Positions 52,095-60,226 of a stretch of 64,000 nucleotides of DNA are shown here, piece after piece; positions within the stretch are counted from its first letter, which is position 1, and each line of letters opens with the position of its first letter. The DNA is taken from assembly GCA_947501615.1 (NCBI GenBank), contig CANMWK010000004.1, positions 248,001 through 312,000 of the forward strand. The letters run 5' to 3'. This DNA comes from an uncultured Tenacibaculum sp. (GTDB lineage Bacteria > Bacteroidota > Bacteroidia > Flavobacteriales > Flavobacteriaceae). The position numbers were made by a program, and so were the translations under genes. Below the pieces are notes generated by a model, which was not told the DNA's origin, did no database searches, and saw nothing but the letters and a program-made list of their open reading frames with translations.

Positions 52095-53009
52095 ATGAAA
52101 AAAAATAAAGAAGAATTAAAAAGCTATTTTGAAACAGGAGACAAACCCACACAAGAACAGTATTCCGATTTAATCGATAGCTACATCGATGCAAAACAAT
52201 CCGAAGGGGAACCCAACCGAAGATTTGTGATTGATGAAACAGGGGAGGTTACCATAGCAACAAAAGAAAATGTTCCAGAATATACACTTTCAGATGTTGT
52301 AAACAATAAGTTATCCTTATTAAAAGACGGAGTTGCAGTTAAAGAAATCGATTTAACGACTTATATAGACGATACCAATTTAGCTCGTTTAATTTCAGGC
52401 ACAGTAGATACTAATGGTATTGCTACGTTTAAACGTGATGATGATTCTGAATTTACAGTTGATTTTGGTAGTTTGTCAGGCGGAAGTACTGCTATACCAA
52501 CACTTCAAGAAGTTTTGGATGCAGGGAGGTTTGCAAATCAATCTATCCTATTAAATGAGGGAGGAATTCAAGTTGTTTTAAACGGCGGAACCAGTAGTTT
52601 TTTAGGTAAATTATTAAAAATTAAAGATAATAATGCTTCAGATGGTCTAGAGATACAAGCCTATACTACAGAAATAGTTTTTAAAACACCAATTAATTCA
52701 ACAACTATTGGTGGTACAAATAAATTCAAGTTGTTTTTTGGAGACAATAGATCTTCAGATGAAGATTCAATTATAAAAGTAGCAGAATTTTATGGAAGAG
52801 TAGCGGGTAAAGCCCCCAAACAACCGAATGAATTTGTGACAAAAGAATTTGCAGATACAACATATTTAAAGAACACTTCTGAGACTAATTCTGTACCTGC
52901 TTCTTCAACAGATAAAGGAACTAAAGGAGAAATTCGATTTACCGAAGACTATATCTATGTGTGTGTAGATACCAATACATGGAAAAGAACTGCCTTAGAA
53001 AATTGGTAA
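52095..53009 (+). CDS. Phage-tail-fibre-like protein 1
   Basis: 304 residues. Module 1 (residues 1-52, K-K-N-K-E-E-L-K-S-Y-F-E-T-G-D-K-P-T-Q to the R-R-F-V-I-D-E-T-G-E-V end) is shared with 53033, 53607 and 62560 and resembles the N-terminal segment of Bacteroidota phage tail proteins. Module 2 (about 60-125, L-S-L-L-K-D-G...L-I-S-G-T-V-D-T-N-G-I-A-T-F-K-R-D-D-D) is shared only with 62560. The rest is beta-rich and unique, ending in a tip-like segment (G-T-K-G-E-I-R-F-T-E-D-Y-I-Y-V-C-V). Likely trimeric fibre or surface adhesin; delivery context inferred. Confidence 0.72.
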   Translation: MKKNKEELKSYFETGDKPTQEQYSDLIDSYIDAKQSEGEPNRRFVIDETGEVTIATKENVPEYTLSDVVNNKLSLLKDGVAVKEIDLTTYIDDTNLARLISGTVDTNGIATFKRDDDSEFTVDFGSLSGGSTAIPTLQEVLDAGRFANQSILLNEGGIQVVLNGGTSSFLGKLLKIKDNNASDGLEIQAYTTEIVFKTPINSTTIGGTNKFKLFFGDNRSSDEDSIIKVAEFYGRVAGKAPKQPNEFVTKEFADTTYLKNTSETNSVPASSTDKGTKGEIRFTEDYIYVCVDTNTWKRTALENW

Positions 53010-53032
53010 TTAAAAAAGAAATTTTATTTGAA

Positions 53033-53593
53033 ATGAAAAAAAATAAACAAGAATTAAAAAGCTATTTTGAAACAGGAGACAAACCCACACAAGAACAGTA
53101 TTCCGATTTAATCGATAGTTATATCGATGCAAAACAATCCGAAGGGGAACCCAACCGAAGATTTGTAATTGATGAAACAGGGGAGGTGTTATTGAGTCCT
53201 GAATACGAAACCTCGATATTAAAAATAGAAAAAGAGTTTTTTATCGAGGATTTACAAAAAGAAGCGGTATATGAAATTTTGCCAGCACAAGGAGAAAATA
53301 CATTGCTAACAGTGCATAAGGCAATTATAGACGTAGAAATTAATACTCCGTATGAAGGCGTAACAACAAGTCCCATTTTTGAAATAGATAGTAACGGTGA
53401 GTATTTTATCGGAACAAGTGCGTTTTTAAATATAAATGAACTGGGTAGAAAAATTGCGATAAGAAGACCCTCTGGAGGAGAGTTTACAACATCGATACTT
53501 AATAAACCAATACGTATGATTCCAAAATTAACAGGAATAAATGGAACGTTAATAGCAAAAGTAATTGTATTCTATTCAAAAACAGAAATTTAA
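53033..53593 (+). CDS. Phage-tail-fibre-like protein 2
   Basis: 187 residues from the ATG at 53033; earlier in-frame starts lack the module start. Module 1 is almost identical at the DNA level to that of 52095. The remaining 130 residues are unique, beta-rich, with A-I-R-R-P-S-G-G-E-F-T-T-S and K-V-I-V-F-Y-S-K-T-E-I at the end. Gaps of 23 and 13 bases to its neighbours indicate one operon. Confidence 0.7.
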   Translation: MKKNKQELKSYFETGDKPTQEQYSDLIDSYIDAKQSEGEPNRRFVIDETGEVLLSPEYETSILKIEKEFFIEDLQKEAVYEILPAQGENTLLTVHKAIIDVEINTPYEGVTTSPIFEIDSNGEYFIGTSAFLNINELGRKIAIRRPSGGEFTTSILNKPIRMIPKLTGINGTLIAKVIVFYSKTEI

Positions 53594-53606
53594 AAAATTA
53601 AGAAAA

Positions 53607-54482
53607 ATGAAAAAAAGTAAAGAGGAATTAAAGACATATTTTGAAACAGGCGATAAACCCACACAAGAACAGTATTCCGATTTAATCGATAGTTATATCG
53701 ATGCAAAACAACCTGAAGGAGAACCCAACCGAAGATTTGTAATTGACGAAACAGGGGAGGTTTCTTTAGCGTCCGGAAGTCTAAAAAACTACGATTTAAA
53801 TTTTACACCAGCACAATTAGACTTCACCTACTTTGGAGAACATGTTTATGGTGTTTTATTGCCTATTCCTGAAAAGAATAGTGATGGTGAGTATGTTTTT
53901 AATCATAGTCTTGGTATAGAAACATACTTAAAAATAGAGTTATGGGAAAATGGTTTAGCATCTCCTATACAACCGAGTTCTAACAATGTTCCATCGAGAA
54001 TAGAAGTTAAGGAACTTTTAAAAGATGCGGATAACGATGTTTTAGTATTCGATGCGAATACGGTGAATATTAAGCTTACACCTTCATCAGATGTAAATTT
54101 AAATCAGAGACTATTGTATGTAGAATTTATGCTGCCATCAGAAAAATTTACACCAAAAATACAGTTTGTAAGTTATGGTTTTGATCCAGCAATTCATGAT
54201 ATAAATGATTATAAGTTGCGAGAATCATTTTCGTTTGCTAGTGCATTATATGTAAGAGATCAACAAAGAAATACAATTCCATCTACTGTTATAGATCATT
54301 CTAGTGTTCAAATAACAGAACCAATTCCAAGAACATCTAAAATAGTAATTGGATTTGAAGCATTTGATGGAATTTATTTTGAAGAAAGTGCAGTTTCAAA
54401 CCAATTTGATATTCAAATCACATTATCGAATGGTGATTTTACCAATGATGTTATTTATTTACCAGTTGCTTATTATAGCTAA
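53607..54482 (+). CDS. Phage-tail-fibre-like protein 3
   Basis: 291 residues from the ATG at 53607 (the frame extends 14 codons upstream into the previous gene). Module 1 as in its neighbours; residues 53-291 are different from both, beta-rich with E-L-L-K-D-A-D-N-D-V-L-V-F-D and I-V-I-G-F-E-A-F-D-G-I-Y-F. The last gene of the three-gene tail operon, closed by a hairpin at 54508. Confidence 0.7.
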   Translation: MKKSKEELKTYFETGDKPTQEQYSDLIDSYIDAKQPEGEPNRRFVIDETGEVSLASGSLKNYDLNFTPAQLDFTYFGEHVYGVLLPIPEKNSDGEYVFNHSLGIETYLKIELWENGLASPIQPSSNNVPSRIEVKELLKDADNDVLVFDANTVNIKLTPSSDVNLNQRLLYVEFMLPSEKFTPKIQFVSYGFDPAIHDINDYKLRESFSFASALYVRDQQRNTIPSTVIDHSSVQITEPIPRTSKIVIGFEAFDGIYFEESAVSNQFDIQITLSNGDFTNDVIYLPVAYYS

Positions 54483-54507
54483 TATGATTTAGAGTTGTTA
54501 AAAATTT

Positions 54508-54543
54508 ACCCAAACTACTGAAAAAACAGTGGTTTGGGTTTGT
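54508..54543 (+). terminator. Terminator after the tail-like operon
   Basis: ACCCAAACTACTG / CAGTGGTTTGGGT, 13 pairs with one T-G, loop of six A, weak T run. The next gene's ATG (54560) begins 21 bases after the stem. Confidence 0.75.
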
Positions 54544-54559
54544 GATCAAGAAAAAGAAA

Positions 54560-57301
54560 ATGGAAAAAACAATAACCACCATTCAAAATCTTATCGATTA
54601 TTTAAAAATACCAGATTTTGATAGTAAAGAAGATCCTGAAGTTGTTGTGAGAAAAATCACAAGAACAGCAACTTTTGTAGAAGAGTTTATGCCGTTGAGT
54701 GCTTTTCAACGCAAATATAAAGAAGTAAGTATTCCTCAAAATTTGTATATAGATACCAATGATATCGCATATATTAGATATCGTTTTAGTGATGAAGCGA
54801 TTTATTATAAACCGTTAACGTATACAAAAAATGATAGTATTCTTAAAGATATTGACTTTTCAGAACCTATAAGAGAGGTAATTATTCCTGAAGAAATATA
54901 TAACGGAGGATATCAATTTTTTATAGATGAAAATCATAAAATTGTAGCTTCTGTTGAGGTAGTAACGGTGACAAATAACGCAAATTTTATTGCTTATACA
55001 CCAGAAGCTTTTTCATACCTAAAACAATATCCGAGGTTAGCGTACAAATACGAAAATGTATATGGAGCGACGACGAAAGAAGAGCCATGGATTGACTCTT
55101 TCAAAATAAAAGCACCAGTACATAGATTTCCGATACTTACAAAGACATTTGCAACAGGCGGATATCATTACCGACTTTCATATTACTATAAAAAAAACAG
55201 TAATGAAGTAAGATCAGTTCCACCAGCAGCAGAAGATGAACAGTTTATAGCGATTAGTATCTTTTTTAAAGAGATCACAACAGTGTTAAGCTTTTTAAAT
55301 AGTACAATATTTAATTTTTTAAATGAATATAACCACTACAGGTCGGCATGGCGTAGTCGTTTTTTAACCGAACTTACCTATCGTACGTTGAATGTAATGA
55401 ACAGTAATTCAAGTAAACAAAAGGTGGGCGTTATATTTCATTTACCGCAACCTATGTACTATATTTTTAATAGTACACAGTCGTTATGGAACATATTAGC
55501 TGATCTTGCAAAAGGATATATTCGAAATAATTTAAGTATAAACGAAGAAGATTTAATATTAAAGTTATTGCGAATTATTTATCATAGATCCACACATAAA
55601 CGTACTGCATTTACCATAAATAATGAAGAACGGTTTGAGGAAGTAACTCGTGAAAATATAGCGAAGAATACTGTATTTATTGAAAATCTTATCACCAGAA
55701 AAGTAAATGATAAGCTACTCTTATATAAATTAATTACGGGTTTAGATGGAGCCCAATTTAGAGCATATATCAGTTTTATTTGGAAAATATGGAAAAATAG
55801 TTCTTATGCTATAGTAGATCCTAAGAAAAACAAGAAGGTGAAAATTACAAGCGAAAGCCCTGTTTTTGCAGATTATCGATCTGATAAAATATTAGGTTTT
55901 TATACGGATAATGCCGAAATAAATTGGGATGGAAAAACACCTGAAATTCCTATTAAAGTTAAAGTAAAAAAAGGAAAAAAAGTTGAAACTGAAACCATTG
56001 ATATTGGTGATGGAATAAAGCCTAGATTGATAGAAGTGCCAAAAGAAAGTCCATATGATATAACAAAATACACGTACCATCCTTTTGCACCAATTATCTT
56101 AGAAGACAGTGAAAACCCAAAGTTCTTATTACAAGATGCAAATGATACTGATATTTCTAAAACAAAGTTACCTGCTTTTGTTTTGTTTGCCAACCAGGAA
56201 ACCGCTTTTTGGCAGAACATAATTACAGGTGGAGAATACTTAATAGATATTATTACTACAGTATCGGGTATCGGAAATATTATAAAAGCAGGTCGTTTAG
56301 TACAAGTTTTAAAAGGAGGCAAAGCACTTTTATTAAAAACAACTGTACAAAGTACTAAAGCTATTGCCACAGCAAAAGCTATAGCGGGAACTGTAGAAAT
56401 TTCCTCTGGTACTGTAAATGCTTTATTAAAACTTACAGGAGCCGAAGATACAGAGCTAGGAAAAACTGTTGCAAAATACCTTTTCTACTTAGAAATGGCT
56501 ACTCTAGCAGGGGAAATTTCTGTTGCATTGCGTAGTAAGTTGCAAACAACAGCGAAAGAATTGTTGGAGAATCCTAAGTTTGAGAAATCTGTTGATGATT
56601 TGGTTAAGAAAGGAGATTTAAACGACGTAGATAAGCTCAAAATTACTACAGAAATGCGTTTAATTTCCAAAAAAGGTGTTAAAAAACGTATTGATATTGA
56701 TGGAGCAGCACAAAAACTTGTTCGATTTATAAGTGTGAAATCAGATGATGTTTCTAAAATTATTAAGAAAGCAGAAGAAGATATATTGAAATTAGCAAAA
56801 GGACCTAATGGTAAAACTATACCTGAAAACCAATTAGAGTACGCATTTATTTATAATGAATCCAAAGGTTTTAGAACTTTAAAACCCTTTACATCTAATG
56901 CTAAAACATATATAAATATTGATGATGCTTTTGATGTTGGTGAACTTACAATTGATAGGCTTAAGAGTCTTAGAGGAGCAACATATACTCATAATCATCC
57001 AAACTTCACAAGGTTTAGTAATGCAGATATCAAAACATTTTTACAATATCAATTGAAAGAGATTAGAGCCATTAATACAGATGGTATTATTTATAGCCTT
57101 AAACTTAAAAATGGAACTAACTTGACAAGGAAAGAAGTACTAACAAGTTTAGAGACTTTAGAAAATAAGAGAGAGCTTTGGATAAGACAGTTTGATTTAA
57201 ATTTAGATTCAGAAACGGATAGATTGTTGTTGCAGGATTTTGAAGAAGAATTTTTACTTAATACATTTGGAAGTAAACTAGATTATAGGGTTTTTATATA
57301 A
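54560..57301 (+). CDS. Polymorphic toxin with JAMM/JAB-like C-terminal domain
   Basis: About 913 residues. No signal peptide. N-terminal 500 residues of unknown fold, then P-F-A-P-I-I-L-E and a hydrophobic pretoxin region (about 560-680; I-D-I-I-T-T-V-S-G-I-G-N-I-I-K-A-G-R, V-N-A-L-L-K-L-T-G), a type I have seen before C-terminal toxins in Bacteroidota. The C-terminal 190 residues contain an upstream Glu (Q-L-E-Y-A-F-I-Y) and T-H811-N-H813-P...S820-N-A-D823, close to the JAMM metalloprotease motif HxHPx(5-6)SxxD. So a metal-dependent isopeptidase-type toxin is the best guess. ATG at 54560 chosen over GTG at 54542. Immunity gene follows 9 bases on. Confidence 0.72.
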   Translation: MEKTITTIQNLIDYLKIPDFDSKEDPEVVVRKITRTATFVEEFMPLSAFQRKYKEVSIPQNLYIDTNDIAYIRYRFSDEAIYYKPLTYTKNDSILKDIDFSEPIREVIIPEEIYNGGYQFFIDENHKIVASVEVVTVTNNANFIAYTPEAFSYLKQYPRLAYKYENVYGATTKEEPWIDSFKIKAPVHRFPILTKTFATGGYHYRLSYYYKKNSNEVRSVPPAAEDEQFIAISIFFKEITTVLSFLNSTIFNFLNEYNHYRSAWRSRFLTELTYRTLNVMNSNSSKQKVGVIFHLPQPMYYIFNSTQSLWNILADLAKGYIRNNLSINEEDLILKLLRIIYHRSTHKRTAFTINNEERFEEVTRENIAKNTVFIENLITRKVNDKLLLYKLITGLDGAQFRAYISFIWKIWKNSSYAIVDPKKNKKVKITSESPVFADYRSDKILGFYTDNAEINWDGKTPEIPIKVKVKKGKKVETETIDIGDGIKPRLIEVPKESPYDITKYTYHPFAPIILEDSENPKFLLQDANDTDISKTKLPAFVLFANQETAFWQNIITGGEYLIDIITTVSGIGNIIKAGRLVQVLKGGKALLLKTTVQSTKAIATAKAIAGTVEISSGTVNALLKLTGAEDTELGKTVAKYLFYLEMATLAGEISVALRSKLQTTAKELLENPKFEKSVDDLVKKGDLNDVDKLKITTEMRLISKKGVKKRIDIDGAAQKLVRFISVKSDDVSKIIKKAEEDILKLAKGPNGKTIPENQLEYAFIYNESKGFRTLKPFTSNAKTYINIDDAFDVGELTIDRLKSLRGATYTHNHPNFTRFSNADIKTFLQYQLKEIRAINTDGIIYSLKLKNGTNLTRKEVLTSLETLENKRELWIRQFDLNLDSETDRLLLQDFEEEFLLNTFGSKLDYRVFI

Positions 57302-57310
57302 AAAATAATT

Positions 57311-57844
57311 ATGATAGATAGAAATATAACAGCGTGGCTTTTTTATAAAAGTATATACCATAGAGCAATTGGAAGAGATAAAATTGATGATCCTAAATGG
57401 AGACTATTATATTTTCCTAATAAAGAAACCTTTTGCAATCAAATTCTAGAGAGTGATCTTAGTGATTTCATAAAAACTTTAATTTGGGTTTTTAAAAATC
57501 AATACCCTATTGAATTTTCAAAATTAAAAACCTCTATGTATGGTTTAAACGAAGAAGGAATACCTTTTTATGAAAATATTAATACACGAAAATTACAAGA
57601 TATTGAGCCAATGAAAGTAGAGGGAGATGAATTTGGTGGTATACAAAGTGTTTCAATTAGTTTTAAAGATCTGCAACCTGAAATTTTTTCTTGGGTAACA
57701 TCTGAGTTAAGTGATAAAACAATTACAACAAAAGAACAAGATGGTATGATAATCTATACTGTATCAGATAGTCCAATAAACTTCATAGAAGTAACTAAAG
57801 ATATTATTACTATTTATATCCATCAAGATAAAATTGTTTATTAG
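57311..57844 (+). CDS. Immunity protein for the JAMM-like toxin
   Basis: 177 residues, soluble, no named family. Begins M-I-D-R-N-I-T-A-W-L-F-Y-K-S-I-Y-H-R-A and ends in I-Y-I-H-Q-D-K-I-V-Y. Follows the toxin stop by 9 bases, the classic position for an antidote gene. REP-B palindrome and RAYT 2 follow. Confidence 0.65.
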   Translation: MIDRNITAWLFYKSIYHRAIGRDKIDDPKWRLLYFPNKETFCNQILESDLSDFIKTLIWVFKNQYPIEFSKLKTSMYGLNEEGIPFYENINTRKLQDIEPMKVEGDEFGGIQSVSISFKDLQPEIFSWVTSELSDKTITTKEQDGMIIYTVSDSPINFIEVTKDIITIYIHQDKIVY

Positions 57845-57884
57845 TATTTTTTTAAGAAACTAGCAATGTCAAAAAAAAATAAAT

Positions 57885-57917
57885 CCCCGCTCCCGCTAGT
57901 TTATAACTAGTGGCGAG
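57885..57917. repeat. REP-B palindrome, left of RAYT 2
   Basis: CCCCGCTCCCGCTAGTTTATAACTAGTGGCGAG, with inner hairpin CTAGTT-TAT-AACTAG. Its inverted partner is at 58585. Different sequence from REP-A, so each transposase has its own palindrome type. Confidence 0.8.
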
Positions 57918-57953
57918 TAAGAGTAAGCAAGACAGTTTAATATTAAAAAGAAG

Positions 57954-57988
57954 CTGCCTTAATTTTAGATAATTGAGGTAGTTTTTTT
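57954..57988 (+). terminator. Hairpin/terminator just before RAYT 2
   Basis: CTGCCTTAATT / AATTGAGGTAG (11 positions, two wobble pairs) then seven T, 15 bases before the ATG at 58003. Same layout as before RAYT 1. Confidence 0.75.
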
Positions 57989-58002
57989 ATTTTAGTATTG
58001 CT

Positions 58003-58560
58003 ATGAGTAGAAACTATAAATTTCATAACAAATCAGGATTGTATTTTGTAAGTTTTGCTACAGTTAATTGGATAGATGTATTTACAAGACAAGTGTATTA
58101 TGATGTGTTAGCAGATAGCATAACATATTGTAGAGAATATAAAGGGATGGAGTTGTATTGTTATTGTTTCATGCCTAGTCATGTACACTTAATGTTTAGA
58201 TCATCAAATAACGAGCCGTCAGGGTTATTAAGAGACTTTAAACGACATACTTCTAAGAAATTGATAGAAGCTATAGAGAATAATCCACAAGAAAGTAGAA
58301 AAGAATGGTTGTTATGGATGTTTGGAAGAGCAGGTACGAAAAATGCTACAACTACAAAATATCAATTTTGGCAACATCACAATAAACCAATAGAATTATG
58401 GAGTGAAAATGTGATTAAACAAAAGATAGACTATATTCACAATAATCCAGTATTAAGTGGCTTAGTAATCAATGCAGAAGATTGGAAGTATTCTAGTGCA
58501 AGGAATTTTCAAGGTGATAATACAGTTTTATTAATAGATAAAGCTGAGTTTATACAATGA
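58003..58560 (+). CDS. REP-associated tyrosine transposase (RAYT) 2
   Basis: 185 residues, homologous over its full length to RAYT 1. HUH motif M-P-S-H-V-H-L-M-F and Tyr region K-I-D-Y-I-H-N-N-P-V-L-S-G; W-Q-H-H-N-K-P-I-E-L-W and W-K-Y-S-S-A-R-N-F also shared. Unlike RAYT 1 it has a normal ATG. Bracketed by inverted REP-B palindromes, between an intact toxin cassette and a dead one. Confidence 0.88.
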   Translation: MSRNYKFHNKSGLYFVSFATVNWIDVFTRQVYYDVLADSITYCREYKGMELYCYCFMPSHVHLMFRSSNNEPSGLLRDFKRHTSKKLIEAIENNPQESRKEWLLWMFGRAGTKNATTTKYQFWQHHNKPIELWSENVIKQKIDYIHNNPVLSGLVINAEDWKYSSARNFQGDNTVLLIDKAEFIQ

Positions 58561-58584
58561 TAGTTGTATTTCTTATTCGGATTT

Positions 58585-58617
58585 GCCACTAGTTAGAAAC
58601 TAGCGGGAGCGGAGGGG
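58585..58617. repeat. REP-B palindrome, right of RAYT 2
   Basis: GCCACTAGTTAGAAACTAGCGGGAGCGGAGGGG, reverse complement of the left REP-B with small changes. Confidence 0.8.
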
Positions 58618-58709
58618 TTTTAGGAACTAATAAAGCAGTACCTTTTATTGAAAATAGATACAGTAAAAATGGGGGAGGTTGGTTTGAGTATGTGCTAGTA
58701 AGAAATTAA
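58617..58709 (+). pseudogene. C-terminal remnant of a toxin
   Basis: After the REP-B palindrome an in-frame stretch V-L-G-T-N-K-A-V-P-F-I-E-N-R-Y-S-K-N-G-G-G-W-F ends in E-Y-V-L-V-R-N and a stop. It has no start and is cut off on the left by the RAYT unit. The G-G-G-W-F-E-Y-V end has the look of a folded C-terminal toxin tail. It is the last piece of a cassette whose immunity gene (58720) is also dead. Confidence 0.5.
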
Positions 58710-58719
58710 AAAATTATGT

Positions 58720-59058
58720 ATGTTAACAGATAAAGAAATGGAAGAAGTAGCTGAACGCTACATAGAAAAGTTGGGAAGAGAAAGTAATATAGAAATGTAA
58801 CTATCCAATGAATTAAGTGTAAAACCTTATGGAAATGTTTATCATTTTGAATCTAAAGAATACATTATAACTGGTGACCCAGGAAAATCTTTAGGAAGTA
58901 GTTTTCCTTTTATGGTTGAAAAGGAAACAGGTCGGGTTGTTAATTTTGGTACAGCTCTAACACTTGAAGATTATTTAATCCATTATGAAAATGGAACTCT
59001 GGTAAAAAGTTTAAATCATTATTGATATCCAGATGAAGATCGATACGATAGTAAATAA
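58720..59058 (+). pseudogene. Broken immunity gene (Imm35/YrhB-like) with two in-frame stops
   Basis: One reading frame from ATG 58720 to TAA 59058 codes for an Imm35/YrhB-like protein (S-S-F-P-F-M-V-E-K-E-T-G-R-V-V-N-F-G-T-A, E-D-Y-L-I-H-Y-E-N-G, Y-P-D-E-D-R-Y-D), but is broken by TAA at 58798-58800 and TGA at 59023-59025. The TGA stands where a Trp is plausible (N-H-Y-*-Y-P-D). No compensating frameshift is needed, so decay is by point mutation. Family call from motif memory. Confidence 0.6.
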
Positions 59059-59082
59059 TCAGTAATATCACAGAAAATAAAG

Positions 59083-59108
59083 TCCTGAAACTATGTTTTG
59101 GGATTTTT
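59083..59108 (+). terminator. Terminator after the dead cassette
   Basis: TCCTGAAAC-TAT-GTTTTGGGA (nine positions with two wobble pairs) then five T. Confidence 0.6.
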
Positions 59109-59151
59109 AATACATTAAAATGAAACATTTTACAAAAAAAACAGCAAAAAG

Positions 59152-59183
59152 TTTGTGTAAACTAAAAAAAGGTTATATTTTTG
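59152..59183 (+). promoter_or_regulatory. Island-type promoter for the DUF2589 operon
   Basis: TTTG (59152-59155), 20-base spacer, TATTTTTG (59176-59183). The leader to the ATG at 59540 is about 350 bases, holds no gene, and contains two small hairpins (AGGG-CAAAAA-CCCT at 59417-59430; GAAGAC...GTCTT at about 59437-59457). Confidence 0.65.
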
Positions 59184-59539
59184 TACTCGTAATCGTTGAT
59201 TGGCATACAACACTAACCAAACTTTATGTATGAATTCCAAACGGTACTTTTTTGAGACTTTAACTTGAATTTCTTCACTTTTTTAAAATCTCTTCAACAT
59301 TAATTCCAACATATTTTAATCAAGCAATACGGTAAAGCGCTTTTAAATTGAATCATACCATAATGCTGTAATTAATAATTCTTAGGGGGATGTATTTGTT
59401 TGCGAATTAATAGAAGAGGGCAAAAACCCTTATGTGAAGAAGACAAGTTGAAGTCTTACATAAAATTTTATTAAATGGAGGAAGCAGAAAAACCATTTAA
59501 AAAAACAGAGTATGTATATTTTAAAACCACCTATTTATT

Positions 59540-60160
59540 ATGCCAAATTTAGTACCAGAATTAAACAGTTTAGATTTTAACGTGTATGTTGGAGGGCCAT
59601 TACAAGCGGCAATTCAAGCACAAACAGCGGCTTCTATGGCTACTGTAGATTTTATTCAAAAAGTAGGATTTGAAGACGATGGAGATCCAACAAGTGTAGA
59701 TAATTTACGTTATGTAGATTTTAAATATAAAAAATCTGCTGCCAATCCACACTTTGGTAAAACACCTATCGAGCTTGCCGATGAAGGTTTGCCTGCAGAT
59801 ACTGATACCGATAATCAATTTTTAGAAAGTGAAGTAGCTATTAAAGTTCCTTTCCTAACCATGTTAACAATCCCATCGTTACGTGTAGATGAGGTAAACA
59901 TTGACTTTAATGCTCGTTTGAGTTCTGTTGAAACAAGAAGTGTTTCTACAAAGTTCGCTTTAGATGCTAAACTAGGCTTAAAATTCAAGTTTATCAATTT
60001 TAAAGCTTCAGCTTCATACAGAAGAAACACTACCCAAGGGTCTAGAGTTGAAAAAACATACAACTTAGGCGTAAGAGTAAGAGCTGTAAATGAAGAGTTA
60101 CCAGAAGGTTTAAGCAGAGTTTTAAACATGTTAGAAGATAGTATAGCTACTGTAGCTTAA
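59540..60160 (+). CDS. DUF2589 domain protein
   Basis: 206 residues, no signal peptide. The opening P-E-L-N-S-L-D-F-N-V-Y-V-G-G-P-L-Q-A-A-I-Q-A-Q and later A-S-M-A-T-V-D-F-I and N-L-R-Y-V-D-F-K-Y-K-K match the DUF2589 family, then V-P-F-L-T-M-L-T-I-P-S-L-R-V-D-E-V-N-I-D-F-N-A-R-L with a beta-rich core. Family function is unknown to me. First gene of a three-gene operon (59540, 60227, 60925). Likely cytosolic or structural. Confidence 0.82.
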   Translation: MPNLVPELNSLDFNVYVGGPLQAAIQAQTAASMATVDFIQKVGFEDDGDPTSVDNLRYVDFKYKKSAANPHFGKTPIELADEGLPADTDTDNQFLESEVAIKVPFLTMLTIPSLRVDEVNIDFNARLSSVETRSVSTKFALDAKLGLKFKFINFKASASYRRNTTQGSRVEKTYNLGVRVRAVNEELPEGLSRVLNMLEDSIATVA

Positions 60161-60181
60161 TATTTTTTTGAATTAATCAAT

Positions 60182-60208
60182 GAAGGTCATTCAAAATGAA
60201 TGACCTTC
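60182..60208 (+). terminator. Strong hairpin between DUF2589 genes
   Basis: GAAGGTCATTC-AAAAT-GAATGACCTTC, perfect 11-base stem. No T run after it, so it probably acts as a partial terminator or mRNA-processing element that sets the first product higher than the second. Confidence 0.7.
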
Positions 60209-60226
60209 TTAAAAAACAAAATAGAA

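Noticed and set aside
55900..56370. Minus-strand open frame of 156 codons inside the JAMM-like toxin gene
   Set aside because: It is antisense to a well-supported coding region, has shadow-like composition and no start signals.
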